Of a stretch of DNA of 64,000 nucleotides, positions 53,000 to 63,770 are shown piece by piece. A model generated the notes under the pieces. That model did not search any database, was not told where the DNA came from, and saw only the letters and a program-made list of their open reading frames with translations. Location of the stretch: assembly GCF_950295315.1 (NCBI RefSeq), contig NC_080168.1, forward strand, positions 2,548,573 to 2,612,572, given 5' to 3'. Position numbers and translations under genes: made by a program. Numbering within the stretch: the first letter of the stretch is position 1; every line of letters starts with the position of its first letter. Source of the stretch: Erinaceus europaeus (taxonomy: Eukaryota; Chordata; Mammalia; Eulipotyphla; Erinaceidae).

Positions 53000-53865
53000 A
53001 TTAAAATGGGGGAGGGTTAACAGTTCACACTAAACAGTAAACACAGTTGTTGGTCCATGTGTAGAACTTCTCAGTTTTCTGCAGAACACTCTAACCCTCA
53101 GCCTAGGTCCTCCACTGCCATTATGAACGAGGACTTGAGAGTCCCTCACTCCCAGAGTCCTTTACTTTGGGGCAATACACCAAACCCAGTCCGATTCTGC
53201 TTTGTGTTTCCCCTTCTGTTCTTATTTCACCACTTCTGTCTATGAGTGAGGTCAACCCATATTTCTCCTTCTCTTTCTGGTTGATCCCACTTCACATGAT
53301 TCCTTCAAGCTCCATCAAGATGAGGTGAAGAAGTTGAATTTTTCATTCTTAGTAGTCAAGTAATATTCCATTTTCTATCTAGACCACAACGTACACAGCC
53401 ACTCATCTGTTGTTGGACAACCGGGTTGCTTCTAGGTTTTGACTGTTGCAAATTGTACTGTTATGAAGATAGTTGTACACAGACCATTTTGGATGGGGTG
53501 TGTTGGGTTCCTTAGGCTTTATCCACAGGAGAGGAGTTGCAGGGTCATAAGGCAGGTCCATTTCTGAACTTCTTAGAGTTCTCCAGGCTGATCTCCACAG
53601 GGGATGGACCCATTGACATTCCCACCAGCAGTGCAGGAGGGTTCCTTTGTCCCCACAACCTCTCCAGCACTTGTTGCTGCTACTTTTCTGATGTGTGACA
53701 TTCTCAGCAGAGTGAAGTGATATCTTATTGTCTTTATTTGCATTTCTCTGACAATCAATGACTTGAACCATTTTTTTATGTGTCTGTTGTCCTTTTGTAT
53801 CTCTTCTTTGGTGAATATTCTGTTCAAGTCCTCTTCCCTTTTGGGTACAGGGTTATATTGAGTGA
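53000..53865 (-). mobile_element. L1 ORF2 C-terminus and 3' UTR
   Basis: On the minus strand the ORF2 region begins near 53865. It passes ITKEEIQ, a frame break, [18 protein letters not shown] (the ORF2 Cys/His motif, about 53600-53690), WRTLRSSEMDLPYDPATPL and ICNSQNLEATRLSNN, then the 3' UTR to about 53000. At least one frameshift separates the two readable frames. The 5' boundary coincides with that of the copy at 62212-62622. Confidence 0.88.
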
Positions 53866-54101
53866 GACTTGACTTCTCAGATGACTTGCCCGTGTGAGGA
53901 CAGCTGAGAGGTAGATGGGGAAATCATCAAATACTCTGTCAGGTTTTGATGGTCTTAATATTGGCATGAGGACAGGCAAGGTGTGCAAAGGTTAGGCGAG
54001 GACAGAACCAGGAGACTTTGCAAACCAGAGTGTCCATAATGGCTTAGAATCTCTAATTTTATGAGCCAGCCAGAATCAGGCAGGTCTTCTAGAAGCTTCT
54101 T

Positions 54102-54283
54102 CTTCTCTTAAAAAATATTTATCTATTTATGGAAGAGATCTCCAGAGAGGAAAATATACTGAAGGAGAGACAGAGAAAGACCAGAACATTAAACAGCTCT
54201 GGATTATGGTGGTGCTGGGGATTGAACTTGGAGCCTCAGAGCCTCAGGCATGAAAGTCTTTTGCAGAACCATGATGCTCAATC
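54102..54283 (-). mobile_element. SINE-D with perfect target duplication
   Basis: Antisense gctggggattgaacttggagcctcagagcctcaggcatgaaagtc and ttttgcagaaccatgatgctcaatc. It is flanked by TCTAGAAGCTTCTT at 54088-54101 and 54284-54297. Confidence 0.92.
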
Positions 54284-54560
54284 TCTAGAAGCTTCTTGAG
54301 GAGTGACCCCAATACAGTGTTTGCATCTGTGGGCCATCATGGGGTAAACTCTTCACTTCCTTGATTCTCAGATTTTTCATGTGCAAAGTGATGACAACAC
54401 CCAGCTCCCTGTCTGCCCTGTGGTGACTTAGGAGGCTCAAGGCCACTGACAGGAAGGCGTTTGGTAAACTGCCTTGTGATTGAGGTACAGCTGTCACTAC
54501 TTCAAATTGAAGGAGAAGACCACGTAGTCTGTGTCTCATTTTCCCTACCTCTTTTCCAAA

Positions 54561-55385
54561 TTCGTAATTTAATACTGATCTGCAAAATTGTAAGATAACA
54601 AGGTTATAATTCCATTCCATCCCACCATCAGAGTCTGTGTCTGTCCCCATCCCCTCCATTGGAAACTGCAGCATTTTCCTCAAGGTCACTGATGTCGGTT
54701 GATTCTATAAATGTAAATATAAATTATATAAATATAATATACCTATAATTTTCTAGTTTTTCTGTGGTTCTGCCTTCACTTCCTTTCTAAGTCACCCCTA
54801 CTTCTATTACTAATGTTTTCTTTTTCTCTTCTCTCTTAGATAATCAAAACTGTACTTGGATTCCTCTGGTGTTTTCCAGATTCACTCCCTTTTCATTGAT
54901 GGTATAAAACAAGATTCCTGGTGACAAACACTTTGGGAACCTGGTGGAGTAGGGTTACATCTGGTCACCTTCCCCTGTCATTTGTCTCTCTGGGAGTATG
55001 CACCCAATTTTTTATGGGGTGCAAAGTTGGGAGTTCTGGCTTCTGTAATTGCTTCTCCACTGGACATGGGTGTTGGCAGGTGGATCCACACCCCCAGCCT
55101 GTTTCTATCTTTTTATAGTGGGGTAGTGCTCTGGGGAGGGGAGATTCTGGGACATTTTGGTGAAGTTGTCTGCCCAGGGAAGTCAGAATGGAATCATAGT
55201 AGCATCTTCAACCTGGTGGCTGAAAGGTAGTAAGACATAAAGCAGGACAAAATGTTAAATAAACAGGAACCCTAATGTAAGAATAGAACAGATGAAATTA
55301 GGGACTTTAGGGTGAAAGGAACCCAAGAAGTCTATTTAAGGTTTGATCCTAGGAGCCTATGTCTTGGTAATCTTTTCCAATTCTC
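54561..55385 (-). mobile_element. Repeat E2, long uninterrupted copy
   Basis: The best E2 example, antisense: gtaatttaatactgatctgcaaaattgtaag, ccattggaaactgcagc, tgccttcacttcctttctaagtcacccctac, ttcctctggtgttttccagattcac, ctctgggagtatgcaccc, ggacatgggtgttggcagg and an upstream E part (taagacataaagcaggac) to about 55385. Confidence 0.88.
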
Positions 55386-55612
55386 TTTGTCCCTATTTTC
55401 TCAAGCGGGAAGCTTTGTACATCAGTAAGACAATCATTTGAAATGATGTGATATTTGGAAAATGCATCAGCAAGCCAGGGAGAAAGGGTTTCTGCTTTAA
55501 GTATGTTTCACAAAAGGCAAACCCATGATTGGATTGAGTTTGACACTTTCCATTGATGAGGGCTTTACTTTTTCTTACTACTTGTCTTTCCTAAATAATT
55601 TACTTTTAGGAT

Positions 55613-55647
<35 letters not shown>

Positions 55648-55870
55648 GCCTTTTACTTTGGTGCAATACTCCAAGTCTTTTCTTTTTCTTTTTAAATCAA
55701 TTTCAGTAGAACTGTACTGAGGGAATGCTGATTTGTAGCACTGCTGTTGTCATGAGAGTAGATTTCCACTATTTCCCAAGGTAGGCATCGGTACCTTTCA
55801 CCCTCCATCAGTCTGTCATCTGGTTCTGTTATGAACACTTAGATGATAATCAATAAGGTCAGAGGGGTAG
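55386..55870. other. Unique sequence with (GA)n at 55613-55648
   Basis: Contains a GA microsatellite and a short piece resembling the antisense L1 3' UTR (gccttttactttggtgcaatactcc, about 55649). No gene. Confidence 0.5.
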
Positions 55871-55872
55871 CT

Positions 55873-56167
55873 CATGAATCCACTGCTCCTGGAGGCCATT
55901 TTTTTTCCTTGTTACCCTGGTTGTTTTACCATTGTTGTGGTTATTGTTATTGTTATTGATGTCACTGTTGTTGGACAAGACAGAGAAATTGAGAGAGGAG
56001 GGGAAGACAGAGAGGGGGAGAGAAAGACAGACACCTGCAGACCTGCTTCACCACCTGTGAAGCGACTCCCCTGCAGGTGGGGAGTCGGGGGCTCGAACCA
56101 GGATCCTTGCGCCGGTCCTTGCACTTTGTGCCACACGCACTTAACCTGCTGTACTACCGCCCGACTC
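55873..56167 (-). mobile_element. SINE-A2/A copy
   Basis: Antisense catgaatccactgctcctggaggcc (A2 end, truncated), the GTTGTGGTTATTGTTATTG repeat, body, and gggggctcgaaccaggatcc, ending ctaccgcccgactccc. Confidence 0.92.
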
Positions 56168-56688
56168 CCTGTGTTTATTTGTCTCCTCTGAAGAATGTTC
56201 TGGCTACTGGATGTAACCAACTCTGTCCCCTTTCACATCCAGTAACAATATGCAGACGCTGTGAACAGTGTTGGATCCACAGACATCAAACTCTGACTGC
56301 ATGTGCGCTTTGTGACTCTGTGCCATTAGGCTCCTTGTCTCTGAAAACCCCTCAGAGAACACCACGGCCACTGCTGTGAGGGTTGTAAAGGAGAAGACAC
56401 TATAAAAAGGCAGCAGCCATCACTTAGCTGTGCTTCCAAGGAGGAGCTGTTAAGAACCCAGAGACATAAATCACTCTGGCCTCCCTGCTTGACGGTTTTT
56501 GTTTCCTTTCTGCAGTGATGGTTCTGACTCTTGCTCCTTACTCACACCTTTGGGTAGGTGGGGAGCTTAGGAAGCAGGGTTTTTAAAGGAGACAATTTCA
56601 AAGGGTCTTGAGATTGGCAGCTGGGACGGGACCTCTCCCGGTGAGGATTCTGTGATGCTGGAAGTAAGTGGGTGGCGGGTTCCCACTG
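56168..56688. other. No recognisable feature
   Basis: Unique sequence. Tentative TATA-like ctataaaaaggc at 56400 has no promoter context. Confidence 0.4.
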
Positions 56689-56689
56689 G

Positions 56690-56880
56690 CAATCTCTCTG
56701 CTGGGGATAGATCCTAAGGAACCAAACACACCCATCCAAAAAGATCTGTGTGCACATGTGTTCACAGCAGCACGATGTGTAATAGCCAAAACCCAGGTGT
56801 CCAACACCAGATGAGCGAGTGGCTGGGAGAGCTGTGTTCTAGGTACACAGTGGAATATTACTCTGCTGTGTCCTTAACTC
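56690..56880 (+). mobile_element. L1 ORF2 C-terminal fragment
   Basis: Sense ctctgctggggatagatcctaagg, catccaaaaagatctgtgtgcac, gtgttcacagcagcacgatgtgtaatagcc and gtacacagtggaatattactctgc. Confidence 0.82.
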
Positions 56881-56894
56881 GCTGAGCCATCATC

Positions 56895-57300
56895 ACCTCC
56901 AGTTCCATCCATGTTGTCCCAAAGGACACAATATTATCTTTTTGGGTTGCAGAGTAATATTCCATGGAGTATATAGATCCATAACTTCTTTATCCAGTCA
57001 TCTGGACATTTAGGCTGCTTTCACTCTGGCTATTATGAATAATTCTGCTATGAACACTGGGGTCCCTGTGCCCCTATGCATTAGTGTGTCAATGCCATTT
57101 GAATAACTGTATAGGCATCTTTCAAACTCTTTCTTTGTGCACATGGAGACTTAAAAAAAAAACATTTCCTAGAAGTGGAATGGCTCAGTCAGAAGGTATT
57201 TGCAGCTAAAATTTTGAGAGACACTGCCAACTTGTCTTTCCAAAAGGCCTCTGTGAGTGACACAGGACCTGAGCGAGTGATGCTGCTTCCTCTACTGAAA
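56895..57300 (-). mobile_element. Older L1 3'-end fragment
   Basis: Antisense ttccatccatgttgtcccaaaggacacaatattatc, gcagagtaatattccatgg, ttctttatccagtcatctggacatttaggctgctttc and gctatgaacactggggtccc. This is the pattern of old pan-mammalian L1M 3' ends, more diverged than the other copies. It may continue through ctagaagtggaatggctcagtc to about 57300. Confidence 0.78.
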
Positions 57301-57623
57301 GCCACTCTGATGTTGTTTATCACTGGCCTTCCAACTCATGCCAACCTGATGCTCAGAGTCCTAAAATGGGCTGCACACACACTTCTCTGGTGAGTGAAGA
57401 ATCGGAGGAGGAAATAGGAAGTGCAGAAGTTCAGAGGGAGGAGACAGGAGATGAAAAGATTCCCCTCCTGACACTTAAACAATTATTAGTAATTTTATAT
57501 GAGTTTACAAAATTATAAGCTAACAGGTAAAATTACACATTCTTCCTGCCACCAGAGTTCTGTGTCCCAATTCCCTCCCTTCAGTAGTTCTTTCAAGATC
57601 ACAGGTAAGGGCTGACTATTATT

Positions 57624-57668
57624 TCTCTGTCTGTCTGTCTATATCTATCTATCTACCTATCTATCTAC

Positions 57669-57712
<44 letters not shown>

Positions 57713-57753
57713 TTACCTATCATCTATCTATATCTATGTATCTATCTATCTAC
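57624..57753. repeat. (TATC)n microsatellite within E2
   Basis: TCTG units pass into TATC units with a few TACC variants; about 130 bp. Confidence 0.95.
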
Positions 57754-57777
57754 CATTTTTGTGGTCCTGCTTTCTCT

Positions 57778-58035
57778 TCCTTATTTATTTATTTTTGCCT
57801 CTAGTTGCTGGGGCACTGTGCCAGTATTATGAATCCACCACTTCTGGTGACTTTTCCCCCCTTTTCATTCAATAGGACAGAGAGAGAGAGGGGAGAGGGG
57901 ACAGAGAGAGAGGGAGAGAAAGATAGATACCTGCAGACCTGCTTCATGGCTGGTGCAGCAGACCCCCTGTGGGTGGAGAGTGAGGGCTGAACCTGGGTCC
58001 TTGCTTATGGTACTACGTGCTCTTAATGGCGTGCA
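57778..58035 (-). mobile_element. SINE-A2 copy
   Basis: Antisense gcctctagttgctggggcactgtgcc, attatgaatccaccacttctgg, atagatacctgcagacctgcttc, ggctgaacctgggtcc and a degraded head ending at the TTTC run. Confidence 0.85.
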
Positions 58036-58037
58036 CC

Positions 58038-58092
<55 letters not shown>

Positions 58093-58128
58093 TATCTCTT
58101 CCTTCCTTCCTTCCTTTCTTTATTTCTC

Positions 58129-58174
<46 letters not shown>

Positions 58175-58180
58175 CTCTCT
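58038..58180. repeat. (TTTC)n microsatellite between SINEs
   Basis: TTTC units with a TTCC interruption near 58101-58115 and a CT end. It lies at the tail of the next SINE. Phe/Leu/Ser-rich frames across it are artefacts. Confidence 0.95.
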
Positions 58181-58184
58181 ATAT

Positions 58185-58436
58185 ATAACCTTTTGTTGCC
58201 CTTGTTGTTTATAATAATTGTTGTTGTTATTATTGTTGTTATTGCTGTCTTGCTGGATAGGACAGAGCAAAATGGAGAGAGGAGGGGAAGACAGACAGGG
58301 GGAGAGAGACAGACACCTGCAGACCTGCTTCACCGCCTGTGAAGTGACTCCCCTGCAGGTGCGGAGCCAGTGGCTTGAACCGGGATCCATGAGCCAGTCC
58401 TTGTGGCTTACCCCGCTGCGCCACCGCTCCGCTCCC
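58185..58436 (-). mobile_element. SINE-A copy
   Basis: Antisense aaccttttgttgcccttgttg, TTGTTGTTATTATTGTTG, body, and gtggcttgaaccgggatcc with a shortened head (ccccgctgcgccaccgctccgctccc). Confidence 0.9.
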
Positions 58437-58510
58437 CTCTTTCTTTTTAAGTCACTCCTACATCAGTTACTACTTCTGAGTGTCCTCTCTTTTTCCATCT
58501 TCTCTCTCCA

Positions 58511-58580
58511 GTTTGAACCCGGGTCCTCCCACCTTGTAAACATATGCACTCTACCAGGTGCACCACCACCTAGCCCTTCT
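58511..58580 (-). mobile_element. SINE-B head fragment
   Basis: Antisense agtttgaacccgggtcctccc followed by accaggtgcaccaccacctagccc; only the tRNA-like head. Confidence 0.65.
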
Positions 58581-58621
58581 CCCCAACTCTTTATCTGCCC
58601 GACTGATCTTTAAAAAATATA

Positions 58622-58815
58622 TGAGGAGGACTGAGTGGTGACACACCTGGTTCAGCACACATGTTACCATGAGCCTGGGTTCAAGTCTCAGCTCCCCACC
58701 TGCAGGGAGGAAGCTTCAATAGCAATGAGATAAATACTGCAGGTGTCTCTCTGCCTCACTTGTCTATCTCCCACTCCCCTCTCAATTTCTCTCTTTCCTA
58801 TCGAATTAAGAATAT
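58622..58815 (+). mobile_element. SINE-B copy
   Basis: gaggactgagtggtgacacacctgg, gggttcaagtctcagctccccacctgcaggg, gcaggtgtctctctgcc and ctcaatttctctctttcctatcgaatt. Confidence 0.87.
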
Positions 58816-58875
58816 ATATAGAGAGAGAGTTAGATAATATTTTAAGATTTATTTTATCGTTTAGATCCTATGTGA

Positions 58876-58876
<1 letters not shown>

Positions 58877-58922
<46 letters not shown>
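58877..58922. repeat. (AC)n microsatellite
   Basis: About 23 uninterrupted AC units. Confidence 0.96.
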
Positions 58923-58924
<2 letters not shown>

Positions 58925-58961
58925 GGTATCTAACCTGAGGCCCTTAGACATACAAGTCCTG

Positions 58962-59215
58962 CACTGTTGGGGCATGAATGTAATTGCATATGTCTGATGT
59001 CAGCCTGGCAAGTGTACAAGGGACTGATGCAAACCCACAAGGGATTGTGGGTATATAGGAAGTTATTTAAATGAGTGGTGGAAATCACTCTCTGTTCCTG
59101 CTACCCTTGCCTGCTTCTCCTTCTCCTGGGGACCCCCGTGCCGCTTGCTCAGGACCTGAACACATGTAACCGAGTTTTGGTAACTATGTTCAAGAGTCAT
59201 GGCTTTCTGCCCTCA
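58962..59215 (+). mobile_element. ERV LTR fragment, second family
   Basis: Shares cacaagggattgtgggtatataggaagttattta (59035-59070) and the surrounding order with the LTR at 21532-21972, including gctgatgtcagc-like and cctgctt blocks. Its boundaries are uncertain, and I see no polyadenylation signal or primer site after it. Confidence 0.6.
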
Positions 59216-59459
59216 AAACTCGCCAATCTTTGCTAGGTGACGGCTCATCTCCTGGGTGAAGAAGTCTGGTCTTGCATCCGACTCTTTTTTTATATCTGCA
59301 ATTTTTTGAGCTAAAAATGGCCTCTCATAGGGCAGGGCAGTGGCTTCCATGAGATGGATAAAAGGCCTTAGGAACTATTTTTATTTTCCTCTCTTGAGAT
59401 CAAGCATTTATGAATCCTACTCCCAGTCGTAAAAACCTACATTAGTTCATTTAATTTGC

Positions 59460-60240
59460 TATTTTTTTTAGGTTGCTTCTCATCTCCCTGGTCTAAGATT
59501 ATCCAAGTCATTGCCAGAGAAATGCAAATAAAGACAACAATGAGCTATTATATCACCCCTGTGAGAATATCATACGTCAGAAATGACAGCAATAACAAAT
59601 GCTGGAGAGGTTGTGGGAACAAAGGATCCCTCCTGCACTGCTGGTGGGAATATAAATTGGTCCAACCCCTGTGGAGAGAAGTCTGGAGAACTCTCAAGAC
59701 TAGAGGTGGGCCTACCCTATGACCCTGCAATTCCTTCCTCTCCTGGGGATATATCCTAAGGACTCAACCGCACTCATCCAAAAAGATATATGTACACCTA
59801 TATTCCTAGCAGCACAACTTGTAATATCCAAAACCTGGAAATAACCCAGGTGCCCAACAACAGATGAATGGATGAGAAAGTTGTGGTCTATATACACAAT
59901 AGAATATTACTCAGCTATGAAGAAGCAGGAATCCACCATCTTCAACCCATCTTGGACAGATTTGAAGGAATTATGTTAAATAAGATAAGCCAGAAAGAAA
60001 GATGAGTATGGGATGATCCTACACATAAAAGGAAACTGAGAAAGAGGAACAGAAAGGGAAATGCAAAGGTGAATTTGACTGAATTTGGAGTATTTTTGCC
60101 AAAGTAAAAAATGCTGGTGGGATGGGGGTAGATTTTCAGCACCATTTGTAGGAGGGTTGGGGGTAGGGACACAGACCTTTGGTGGTGACAGTGGTGTTAA
60201 TATGTGCTCCTGTTAACTTACAGTTTTATAAATCACTACT
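59460..60240 (+). mobile_element. L1 ORF2 C-terminus and 3' UTR
   Basis: The frame 59456-59722 reads [38 protein letters not shown] (Cys/His motif) and LVQPLWREVWRTLK before a break. Later parts are DNA matches: gcccaacaacagatgaatgg, gtctatatacacaatagaatattactcagc. The 3' UTR runs to about 60240. Confidence 0.9.
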
Positions 60241-60281
60241 TAATCAGTATGGGAGCGTAAAATAGAATATCTTGAGCTTTT

Positions 60282-60493
60282 ATTTATTTATTTTTAATCT
60301 TTATTTGTTGGATAGACAGTCAGAATTTGAGAGGGAAGGAGATGATAGAGAGGGAGAGAGACAGAGAGACACCTGCAGCCCTACTTCACCATTTGTGAAG
60401 CTTTCCCATTGCAGGTGGGGACCAGGGGCTTGAACCTGGGTCCTTGCGCACTGTAACGTGCACTCCACCGGGTGCACCACCACCGGGCCCCCG
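60282..60493 (-). mobile_element. SINE-B with target duplication
   Basis: Antisense tail TTTATTTATTTTTAATC, ttggatagacagtcagaatttgagagg, ctgcagccctacttcacc, ggggcttgaacctgggtccttgcgc and gggtgcaccaccaccggg. ATCTTGAGCTTTT occurs at 60269-60281 and 60494-60506. Confidence 0.94.
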
Positions 60494-60506
60494 ATCTTGA
60501 GCTTTT

Positions 60507-62080
60507 TAATGCATGGACTTCAGTTCTGAGTACATATGCCTTTAATCTAAACACTTAAGATTTCAAATTAGCAAACTGACTGAATTTTAGCACTGGACTT
60601 AAATATTAATAATAATAATAACATTTATAATAATAACTTTTTTTCAGAACTGATTATTCCTAGCTCTGAGGTAGCTTGGGATGATGCAGAGTATGAACCC
60701 TGAGATCAGATTAACCAGAGTTGAAACCCTGTCAATTATATTTAAGCTTCCTGATCTGAAATTTTTCCTTTTGCAAAATGGGGTTGATGCTGCCTCTTCT
60801 GTGTTGAGGTAATTGGGGAGATTAGAAAGTCTCTAAAGCACCTAACAGAGTCTGGTGGGTTTCATACAAACATGGAATTGCACCTATAATGCTCAAATTT
60901 ACAGGAACTTACCAAGTTTAGTTTGGGAGGGGTCATTCAAATCTCCTAAACTCTACCCTTCTCAAACTTACTAAGGTTTTCATGATTTTTAGTATGTATA
61001 TATGATACATGCTTTGTCTTCACTGTCTCAAGTCAGTTTCTATAACAATGTAATGAAAAAATGTGTGTGACTCATCTGATAGTCACATTAATTCTGGGGA
61101 ATGGTTTTTAAAATTAGTGCCTTTTAATTATTTATATCTCTTAAAATCGCTACCTGCTTTTTTCTCTTCAGCTACTCATAAAACCATGAAAAATTTATGG
61201 AGAGTCATTTTCCTGGGACCATCACCGCCATACATCTCTGAAAGCATGACGATTACCTTTTAAACTTTTAGTGATACGGAGAGATTTTTATTTCTGACAT
61301 TAAGATTTCCAAATAATGTATGTGCAATGAATGTAAATACGTGTTAAATATGTGTTACACATTTAAAAGAATCCTGTTGGTTGGGTGAAGTCAAGTAGAT
61401 GGAATTTAACAGCAATAGAAATAGCGATTATGGTTCAAAAAAAGAAGTCAGCCCATAGATGAACTGGTCTGAAGCCTATTTATCTCAGTTATCTTTCTGT
61501 TCTTAGGATCTATATGCACAGAATTGCTAAATATGTGATTATTGCGGGATCCCTTCCATAGGGGCCAATCCCATGTTTCCAAACCAAGCTCACATGTGTA
61601 GTTGGCAAAAGTCTTTATTCCTTTGCCAAACTTGTCATTTATTTTGTACACTTTCATTAAGTGCCTGTGATAGGTGGTGTCTCACTGTGGGGATAAAGTA
61701 ATGAATAAAACCAGACATAAATCTTCCTAGGTTTTTTTTTTTTTTTTTTTTTTTGAATTTACGTACTTGGACATGCAAGACATCATCTAGATCAAAATAA
61801 AATCACGACTTCCAGGAGCCTGATGCAATCCAAGCAGAAAAAGAGGGAGCTAAGAATGGCTGGAGGTAAGGGACTAGTTATCATCATGTGAGGGGTCTGG
61901 AGAAGTGGAAGGAGAAGAGGCCAGCCCGGGGCATTGCTATGAACTGAACAGCGTTCCTTCCAAGTTCACATACGAAGCCGTGATTCCCAATGCGAGTGCA
62001 TTATAATAACATAGCGTCTTTAAGCAGATAACCAAAGTTAAATGTGTTTTGAAGGGTAAGACCCTAATTATATAGTGACT
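60507..62080. other. Longest unremarkable stretch (unique)
   Basis: About 1.57 kb, AT-rich, with a short AAT run (60610-60620) and a T run (61732-61754). It shows no gene and no repeat family I recognise. Confidence 0.5.
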
Positions 62081-62139
62081 AATGTCCTCCAGGGAGAGAC
62101 ACACACACACATACAGAGTGAGAGAGACAGAGACCAGAA

Positions 62140-62210
62140 TCTTATGGGAATTGTCAGAGAAATGCAAATAAAGACGACAATGAGACGCCACTTCACTCCT
62201 GTGAGAATGG
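62140..62210 (+). mobile_element. L1 ORF2 C-terminal fragment (sense)
   Basis: cagagaaatgcaaataaagacgacaatgag and cacttcactcctgtgagaatgg encode [18 protein letters not shown]. The same stretch is repeated in the opposite direction at about 62440-62500. Confidence 0.85.
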
Positions 62211-62211
62211 A

Positions 62212-62622
62212 CATAGGTGCACACAGATATTTTTGGATGGGTGTGTTGGGTTCCTTAGGCTCTATCCCCAGGAAAGGAGTTGGAGGGCCATAGGGCAGGT
62301 CCACTTCTAGACTTCTGAGAGTTCTCCAGACTGCTCTCCACAGAGGTTGGACCCATTGACATTCCCACCAGCAGTGCAGGACGGTCCTTTGTCCCCACAG
62401 CCTCTCCAGCACTTATTGCTGCTACTTTTCTGATGTGTGACATTTTCCGTGGAGTGAAGTGATAGCTTATTGTTGTCTTTATTTGCATTTCTCTGACAAT
62501 CAATGACTTGGAGCATTTTTTTTTTTTTATGTGTCTGTTGGCCCTTTGTATCTCTTCTTTGGTGAATATTCTGTTCAAGTCCTCTTCCCTTTTGGGTACA
62601 GGGTCCTATTGAGTGAGTGTGT
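62212..62622 (-). mobile_element. L1 ORF2 C-terminal fragment (inverted)
   Basis: On the minus strand from 62622: [32 protein letters not shown] with the Cys/His motif, [11 protein letters not shown], and [12 protein letters not shown] at 62212. A T run at 62515-62529 interrupts. It is joined head to head with the sense fragment. Confidence 0.87.
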
Positions 62623-63110
62623 TGAATCATCCCCATTTACTCTTGAAAGTCCTAACTCCCTGAACCTGAGAATTCAATCTCCTTTGGAAACAGGGTCATT
62701 AAGAGAGTGGGATTCTAATCCAACATGGCTGGTGATTTTTTAAGAAGATGACCTGTGAAGACAGGGCTGGAGGGACAAAGCCACGTGATCATCAGGGCAG
62801 CTACACAATGAGAAAGGCCAAGATTTACCCAGAGACAACAGAAACTAGGAAGCAGCAAAGCCTGCAGAAGAAAATGACCTACTTTTGTATTTCTTAGAAC
62901 AATGAGACAATAAGCACCATTGTTTCCAGCCAATCAATTCATTGTGTTTCACTAGGACAATCCTAAAAAATAATATATTTACTTAAAAATATATTAGCTT
63001 ATAAAACAGTCATCTTTGTGTTTTTAGATAAAAATCAAAGCAAAACACTTGAGTGAATTGATTTATTTTTGTCATTGTTGGGGCTTGACTGTTGTGGGAT
63101 GACTTACAGA
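62623..63110. other. No recognisable feature
   Basis: Unique sequence; possible degenerate retroposon edge before the purine tract. Confidence 0.4.
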
Positions 63111-63112
63111 TA

Positions 63113-63770
63113 AGGAGAGAGAGGGACAGGGAGAGAGAGAGGGAGAGAGAGAAGGAGAGAGAAGAGGAAGAGAGGGGGATAGAGGAAGAGGGAGAGACAG
63201 AGAGAGAGAGGGAAAGAGAGAGAGGAGAGAGAAGGAGGAAGAGAGAGGGATAGAGGGAGAGGGAGAGAGAGAAAGGGAGAAAGAGAGAGAAGAAGAGAGA
63301 GAAGGAGGAAGAGAGAGGGATATAGGAAGAGATAGGGAGAGGGAGAAACAGAGAGAAAGGAAGAGATAGGGAGAGAGAGATAGAGAGAGAGAGGGAAAGA
63401 GAGAGAGGAGAGAGAAGGAGGAAGAGAGAGAGAATAGGAAGAGACAGGGAGAGGGAGAAACAGAGAGAGAGAGAGAAGAAGAAGAAGAAGAAGAAGAAGA
63501 AGAAGAAGAAGAAGAAGAAGGAGAAGGAGAAGGAGAAGGAGAAGAAGAAGAAGAAGAAGAAAGAGGAAGAGGAGGAGGAGGAGGAGGAAGAGGGGGAGGA
63601 GGAGGAGAAGGAGGAGGAGGAGGAAGGAGAAGGAGAAGGAGGAGGAGAAGAAGAAGAAAAGAAGAAGAAGAAGAAGAAGAAGAAGAAAAGAAGAAGAAGA
63701 AGAAGAAGAAGAAGAAGAAGAAGAAGAAGAAGAAGAAGAAGAATGGAAAGAGGGAGGAAGAGAGAGAAGA
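63113..63770. repeat. Purine-rich GA/GAA/GGA microsatellite cluster
   Basis: About 660 bp almost entirely of G and A on the plus strand. GGGAGAGA-type units come first, with a longer segment (gaaagagagagaggagagagaaggagg) repeated near 63211 and 63395. (GAA)n at about 63476-63555 and 63646-63742 flanks GGA-rich blocks. The 265-residue Ser/Phe/Leu frame on the minus strand is an artefact. Confidence 0.97.

Larger units (their letters stand above)
57490..58510 (-). mobile_element. Repeat E2 host with insertions
   Basis: Antisense E2 3' end at 57490-57620 (ttacaaaattataagctaacagg, ccagagttctgtgtcc) and a middle part at 57755-57777 (tttgtggtcctgctttctcttcc). The flank resumes at 58437-58510 (aagtcactcctacatcagttactacttc). 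A microsatellite and two SINEs lie between. Confidence 0.72.

Noticed and set aside
57953..58390. Phe/Leu/Ser and Lys/Glu-rich frames
   Set aside because: Translations of the TTTC microsatellite and its flanking SINEs.
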